Origin: Bacteroidales bacterium UBA3824
Lineage (GTDB): Bacteria > Bacteroidota > Bacteroidia > Bacteroidales > UBA3824
Direction: 5' to 3'
Assembly (NCBI GenBank): GCA_002393195.1
Contig: DGIK01000198.1
Location: 1 to 18,344, forward strand
Length of the DNA stretch: 18,344 nt
The translations under genes were made by a program, and so were the position numbers. Below, in pieces: positions 14,996 to 18,344 of the stretch. The notes under the pieces are model-generated. The model ran no database searches. It was not told the DNA's origin and saw only the letters and a program-made list of their open reading frames with translations. Each line of letters opens with the position of its first letter. The first letter of the stretch is position 1.

Positions 14996-15026
14996 AGACA
15001 GCGTGGGTTAATGGATGCTTGTTCAT
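14991..15026 (-). CDS. Possible leader peptide (11 codons)
   Basis: An ATG at 15026 opens an 11-codon frame, MNKHPLTHAVF, ending in a TAA at 14993-14991. It starts about 20 bases after the predicted RNA start. Its stop codon lies inside the 5' arm of the hairpin that precedes the 81-residue gene, so ribosomes finishing this ORF would disturb the closing stem. There is no independent proof of translation, and an ORF this short can be chance. Confidence 0.3.
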   Translation of the reverse strand: MNKHPLTHAVF

Positions 15027-15051
15027 ATCATTGAATTTTTTTATGATTTTA

Positions 15052-15082
15052 CAAATCTAACAATTGTTTCCTATTTAGCAAA
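15052..15082 (-). promoter_or_regulatory. Promoter of the small basic-protein gene
   Basis: On the minus strand TTTG (15082-15079), exactly 19 bases, then TAGATTTG (15059-15052): a full match to the Bacteroidota consensus. RNA would start near 15045, giving a leader of about 110 bases. From here to 15242 I see no further gene; the stretch is AT-rich. Confidence 0.75.
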
Positions 15083-15242
15083 ATGTTTTTGTCAAAAAAA
15101 TGCCAACGGTGTGATGTGATGTACTTGACAAGGGCGTTATATTATTAGAAGGTGTTCGATGAATTTTGCTATTTCTATTTAGTTGATGGTTAGATTGTCT
15201 CCTCTTATGGTAATCCATATTTTGCTCTGTTGGGGTTGAGTA

Positions 15243-15265
15243 GTTTACTAGTATAACTAGTTAAC
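15243..15265. repeat. 23-bp imperfect palindrome at the end of the four-helix-bundle gene
   Basis: GTTTACTAGTA and TAACTAGTTAAC form 10-bp arms with one mismatch around a three-base centre; nested ACTAGT hexamers appear twice. It abuts the TAG stop of the neighbouring gene (15267-15265). It may act as a weak terminator or a protein-binding site. Confidence 0.45.
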
Positions 15266-15828
15266 TATTTGTTTCCATTCCTTGTGTTCAATCTTGCTCT
15301 TGTCATTGCTTCTTTTATACCGCCATTTTTAACAAACTCATCTTGTAACTGTAATAAAAATTTTTCCAACATCTTGTCAACATAATGAATTAGTGTGATT
15401 GCAACGTTGCAAAATTCCTCGTCATTCCAACGTGTGAAAAACGGCTCGTAATCAGGCAAATCGTTGTGAAATTTGCAATAATCAAGCATTTTGTCGTAAC
15501 GAGGGTGTTCTGATTTCCATATTTTTAAATTTCTGGTACGGAGATAATCTTCGTAATCTTCGCGTAGTTCTTGTAGGCTTGATTTGCCAACATTGATAAG
15601 TTTGATTTGCATTTCAAAGGATGTTACGCCATCTGCCATACCCTCTACAAAATTCTGCTTGCCACTGCGGGCAGCTTGAATCATTTGATCCACTGTTCTA
15701 TCTCCGTAAGGTGGTAGGTATTTTTTCACAAAATAAAAAGTCATATCGTATATCACCATCGATTTACGATAAAAATATAGATTGCGGCAGTAGCCGTTCC
15801 CTCGTAAAAATGTATTTTTACTATCCAT
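15265..15828 (-). CDS. Four-helix-bundle protein with suffix domain (S23/IVP-like)
   Basis: A 187-residue helical protein of the family related to proteins encoded in 23S rRNA intervening sequences; the fold resembles the accessory protein of diversity-generating retroelements. Hallmarks are FLRGNGYCRNLYFYRKS (8-24), the first helix IYDMTFYFVKKYLPP, GDRTVDQMIQAARSGKQNFVEGMADG (the family core), FEMQIKLINVGKSSLQELREDYEDYLRTRNL, and a C-terminal 'suffix' with FVKNGGIKEAMTRARLNTR. The biochemical role is unknown; nucleic-acid binding is often suggested. It appears more AT-rich in codon choice than the flanking rnf and PUL genes and stands between two conserved blocks, which fits an accessory insertion. 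The start at 15828 is supported by a promoter whose RNA start falls about 16 bases upstream. Confidence 0.85.
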   Translation of the reverse strand: MDSKNTFLRGNGYCRNLYFYRKSMVIYDMTFYFVKKYLPPYGDRTVDQMIQAARSGKQNFVEGMADGVTSFEMQIKLINVGKSSLQELREDYEDYLRTRNLKIWKSEHPRYDKMLDYCKFHNDLPDYEPFFTRWNDEEFCNVAITLIHYVDKMLEKFLLQLQDEFVKNGGIKEAMTRARLNTRNGNK

Positions 15829-15850
15829 ATAAATAAGAGTTTCAACGTTA

Positions 15851-15882
15851 CAAATTTAAACAATTATTTTTGATTAGTCAAA
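15851..15882 (-). promoter_or_regulatory. Promoter of the four-helix-bundle gene
   Basis: TTTG (15882-15879), 20 bases, then TAAATTTG (15858-15851) on the minus strand, a full consensus match. The -33 TTTG is formed by the end of the T-run of the terminator at 15881-15931, so the terminator of the gene behind and the promoter of this gene overlap. Confidence 0.7.
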
Positions 15883-15931
15883 AAAAATCCCCCTGCGTGC
15901 CACTTCCTTGTGTCCGCAGGGGGATTTTTTT
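15881..15931 (-). terminator. Terminator of the glycan-binding lipoprotein operon
   Basis: AAAAAAATCCCCCTGCG (15881-15897) and its exact complement (15915-15931) form a 17-bp stem with a 17-base loop, 25 bases beyond the stop of the 690-residue lipoprotein gene. It marks the end of the presumed PUL transcript. Confidence 0.92.
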
Positions 15932-15956
15932 ATTTTAGATGTGTGATGTTTGACAA

Positions 15957-18029
15957 CTATTTTGCAATGTATGTTATTTTGTTCATCACGTAGTTGTCAC
16001 CGTTCAGGTAGATGATAATACCGTTGGAATTTACCTTCCATTCGTCATACATTTGCTGGGTAACAATCCAAGAGAAGTAGCCGTCTGCGGAAAGTTGGTC
16101 TTGCTGATGCTGACAGTCTGTGCCGTCAGGATATTTGTCTTTCCAGCCGTCTGCCAGACGGAATCCGCATTGTATCCAGCCTCCGTTGTTTGTGGCGTAA
16201 ATTCTAAATTCGTCACCTACATGGATGTTTTTGAATGCTGCTGGAATATTGCCCCAAGACAAACCTTCAAAACCATTCCAAGCACTTGTTTTGTCCCAAG
16301 GGCCTTCCCACAAAACAACTTCGGGGTCGCCGATAGTCAAGACTGGAGTTTGGCTTTTGTGAGATTCATCAATGATTAAATCCAAGGCTGCAACGCATGC
16401 TTTGAATGTAGCAGGAACCTCGATGTACAATTTGGTGCCGTCAGCACTTGCGGTAAAATCGGTCAATTCGCTATCGCCGCACATAATTTTGGTGATCTTT
16501 TCAAAATTGCCACCTTGCAGGATGATTGTACCGCCTTGCGAAATCTTCTCTGTGGGAGCAACCAAAACGAATGGCAACGCTGACGTTGCAACAGTAAAGT
16601 GTGTAGCCCATTGGTTGTCATTTTTGTCGCCGTTGGTGTAATATACCGTGAGAATCTTGTCGTTGCCCGGATTGGTGAGAGGCCATACAAACGAGTACGA
16701 ATCTTTGGCAATCTTAGTAACAGCCACTTCTACGCCGTCGGCTTCCACCTTGGTCATGTAGGCGGTGTTGGTGCAGCCTGTCATCGTTACAAGGTCGCCG
16801 GCAGTGATTTCGTAGGAAGCGGGATTGCCGATGCTTGCCCAGCCGATTTGCAGTTTGTTGTCGGTGGATGCTTTGATGCGCTCGCCGCTCTGAGTGATGA
16901 TGTAGAGGTCGCCGTTGGGAACATTGTTGTTGACAGCGTTGTCCCAAATCATTGATGTGCCGATGAGTTCAGGCACTGCAAATTGGATTTCAGTGTCGGT
17001 TGTCGATGTGAATGTGGTAACAGTCTGCTCGTTGTCTGCCTTGTTGGCAACGATTATCGCTTTTACGAGGTTGAGGTTTGTGCCTTTTATGAAAAGGATG
17101 TCGTCGCAGTAGGGGAACTCATTAGCAGAGCCAAATGATGTTACGGTCGGTTTGATGGTCTTGATGCTGCCAGCGTCCACTTCAACGCCCGAAATCGTGG
17201 TCATCGTTATTGCACCGTCGCCTGCTGCGAGGGGAAGTTTGAAGGTGGCTTTGGTTGCGGTGAGTTTGAGGTCGGCGGCGGCTATCTCTGTGCCGTTAGC
17301 AAAAGTGATTTTGTTGATGAGGTCGAGGTCAGAGCCTGTCATCGAGATTTCGTCGGTGCCGGGCACAAGGTTGTCGCTTTTGCTCCAAGAGGTAAATTTG
17401 GGTGTTGTAACGGTGATAGTGCCGCATTTCACTGCCTGTCCGTCGGTAAGGCTAAGCTCGCCTGTAACTGCCTCGGCGGGAACCACGAATGTGATTGCTT
17501 CGTTGGTGAGGCTCTTGATGTACTGGTCGTAGATGGCCTGCTGCTCGTCGGAAGCGGGTTGGAGCGGAATTTTTATCTGACCGATTGCAATGTTGGTGGC
17601 GTTGGAGAGGTATTTGCCAGAAATTGTAACCTCGCCGCCGGGACGCTGTGCCTCGGGTGTGAATCCTGAAATTGTTACCGGCTCCGAAAATCCGATTTCA
17701 GATACGGTCTTGATGTCGCCGTTTGTTGTGTGGAGAATCAGGATGCCGGGCTGTGCCGATTCGGGCACTGTTACTGTAAACTTGCCGTTGCCCTGGAACA
17801 CCGGGGTTGCGCTTTCGCCGCCGGGAAACTCTACGCTCTTCACGCTGCTCAAATCTGCGCCGATGAAGGTGAGTTCGCCGCCGCGAGCCACGGGGCAGGG
17901 ACCAAATGCTTCGAGGAAGTTGTAGGTCTGCTTTGCCTCGTCGTCGTCTTTGCACGAGGTGATGGCGGTAGCCAATACCAGCACCAAGAGAGCCGCCGTG
18001 CATAAGTATTTTTTGCTTATTGTGAACAT
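15957..18029 (-). CDS. Surface glycan-binding lipoprotein with IPT/TIG repeats (SGBP type)
   Basis: A 690-residue lipoprotein. The signal peptide ends AITSC with Cys26, directly followed by KDDDE, a match to the Bacteroidota surface lipoprotein export signal, so the protein should sit on the outer face of the outer membrane. The middle is a string of IPT/TIG-like beta-sandwich units: about 35-115, 117-207 (ISGFTPEAQRPGGEVTISGKYL), 208-292, 293-398, 400-483 and 484-567 (TEKISQGGTIILQGGNF). A C-terminal carbohydrate-binding-type domain (about 570-690) has VVLWEGPWDKTSAWNG and many exposed Trp/Tyr. It probably captures polysaccharide for a SusCD-like transporter; the substrate cannot be read from sequence. 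No catalytic domain is visible. It lies 63 bases downstream of a second surface-protein gene and is last in its transcript. Confidence 0.88.
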   Translation of the reverse strand: MFTISKKYLCTAALLVLVLATAITSCKDDDEAKQTYNFLEAFGPCPVARGGELTFIGADLSSVKSVEFPGGESATPVFQGNGKFTVTVPESAQPGILILHTTNGDIKTVSEIGFSEPVTISGFTPEAQRPGGEVTISGKYLSNATNIAIGQIKIPLQPASDEQQAIYDQYIKSLTNEAITFVVPAEAVTGELSLTDGQAVKCGTITVTTPKFTSWSKSDNLVPGTDEISMTGSDLDLINKITFANGTEIAAADLKLTATKATFKLPLAAGDGAITMTTISGVEVDAGSIKTIKPTVTSFGSANEFPYCDDILFIKGTNLNLVKAIIVANKADNEQTVTTFTSTTDTEIQFAVPELIGTSMIWDNAVNNNVPNGDLYIITQSGERIKASTDNKLQIGWASIGNPASYEITAGDLVTMTGCTNTAYMTKVEADGVEVAVTKIAKDSYSFVWPLTNPGNDKILTVYYTNGDKNDNQWATHFTVATSALPFVLVAPTEKISQGGTIILQGGNFEKITKIMCGDSELTDFTASADGTKLYIEVPATFKACVAALDLIIDESHKSQTPVLTIGDPEVVLWEGPWDKTSAWNGFEGLSWGNIPAAFKNIHVGDEFRIYATNNGGWIQCGFRLADGWKDKYPDGTDCQHQQDQLSADGYFSWIVTQQMYDEWKVNSNGIIIYLNGDNYVMNKITYIAK

Positions 18030-18053
18030 AATTATTTCTTTTTAAAAGGTTAA

Positions 18054-18086
18054 GCAGACGAGCCGCCATACAGACGAGCCGTCTGC
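18054..18086. repeat. Intergenic direct repeat and hairpin between the two surface-protein genes
   Basis: CAGACGAGCCG occurs twice (18055-18065 and 18071-18081). The outer GCAGAC (18054-18059) and GTCTGC (18081-18086) are complementary, and an inner CAGACG-AGC-CGTCTG (18071-18085) forms a tighter hairpin. It lies in the 63-base gap between two genes of one presumed transcript and could affect processing or relative expression. No T-run follows, so it is not a standard terminator. Confidence 0.6.
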
Positions 18087-18092
18087 GTTCCA

Positions 18093-18344
18093 TTAATATT
18101 TCTTTTTAACAAGCCTTACGTTGTCAAAATACAATTTGGGTGTGAAGCCCGGCAGCGCGGTAAGGTCGCCAGAGCCTGCGCCCGCCCAACGTATCGTAAG
18201 ACCAGCCAAATCGTCGGGAACGAGGCCGCTGCTCGACTTGCCGTCGATGGTCTTGGTAAACTGTGAGAGCGGCATTGTGAGCGTAATCCACTCACCGCCG
18301 GTGGTGAATCCCGGAGTAGCAATGTACGGCTCGTAGAGGTACGA
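18093..18344 (-). CDS. Partial surface glycan-binding-type protein, C-terminal 83 residues
   Basis: The frame is open from the window edge to a TAA at 18095-18093, so only the C-terminus is seen. It reads TTGGEWITLTMPLSQFT..., has a middle stretch GLTIRWAGAGSGDLTALPG, and ends KLYFDNVRLVKKKY. This beta-rich ending with an 'xFDNVRxV' last strand is common in SGBP-type and other carbohydrate-binding proteins of PULs. The gene lies directly upstream of the 690-residue lipoprotein in the same direction, which supports a shared operon. Its full domain make-up is outside the window. The methionine at 18275 is internal, not the start. Confidence 0.75.
   Translation of the reverse strand, partial: SYLYEPYIATPGFTTGGEWITLTMPLSQFTKTIDGKSSSGLVPDDLAGLTIRWAGAGSGDLTALPGFTPKLYFDNVRLVKKKY

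Noticed and set aside
15265..15828. Possible diversity-generating retroelement, because the protein resembles the retroelement accessory protein
   Set aside because: No reverse transcriptase, template repeat or variable repeat is present, and the sequence fits the free-standing suffix-domain family better.

Overview
The window looks like a chromosomal segment of a member of the order Bacteroidales (phylum Bacteroidota). A gut-type lineage such as Muribaculaceae or Prevotellaceae is possible, but I cannot fix the family. Pointers are: a fused SecD-SecF translocase; a T9SS-type C-terminal sorting tail; a surface lipoprotein with a CKDDDE export signal and IPT/TIG repeats; a four-helix-bundle 'suffix' protein; an rseC-rnfBCDGEA operon; and several promoters that fit the Bacteroidota pattern TTTG-N19/20-TAnnTTTG, with little Shine-Dalgarno signal.

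Layout. 1-184 (+): the 3' end of a tRNA-Gly, a complete tRNA-Lys(CTT) and their intrinsic terminator. 86-931 (-): dapF, whose 3' end runs antisense through that terminator and into the tRNA-Lys anticodon loop. 1030-1138: an AT-rich heptad-repeat palindrome. 1150-4155 (-): a large secreted CotH-like protein with lamin-tail domains. 4315-7380 (-): secDF with its own promoter and terminator. 7476-8609 (-): a lipoprotein glutaminyl cyclase. 8832-14508 (+): rseC-rnfBCDGEA, the Rnf ion-translocating ferredoxin:NAD+ oxidoreductase, read from one strong promoter and closed by a strong terminator. A second copy of the heptad-repeat palindrome sits inside this operon between rnfG and rnfE. 14578-15882 (-): a small accessory stretch with a tiny gene remnant, an 81-residue basic protein behind a structured leader that carries an 11-codon ORF, and a four-helix-bundle protein. 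15957-18344 (-): two surface glycan-binding-type genes, probably the distal end of a polysaccharide utilisation locus whose susC/susD pair would lie beyond the right edge.

How it fits together. Most genes are ordinary core functions: lysine/peptidoglycan precursor synthesis, protein export, N-terminal pyroglutamate formation on exported proteins, and energy conservation by Rnf. Three non-core signals deserve attention: the dapF/tRNA-Lys antisense overlap; a dispersed repeat made of 7-bp AATTNNN units around a conserved GC-rich core, present twice in opposite orientation; and the leader-ORF/hairpin/small-basic-protein unit at 14689-15082. No CRISPR array, transposase, recombinase or reverse transcriptase is visible.
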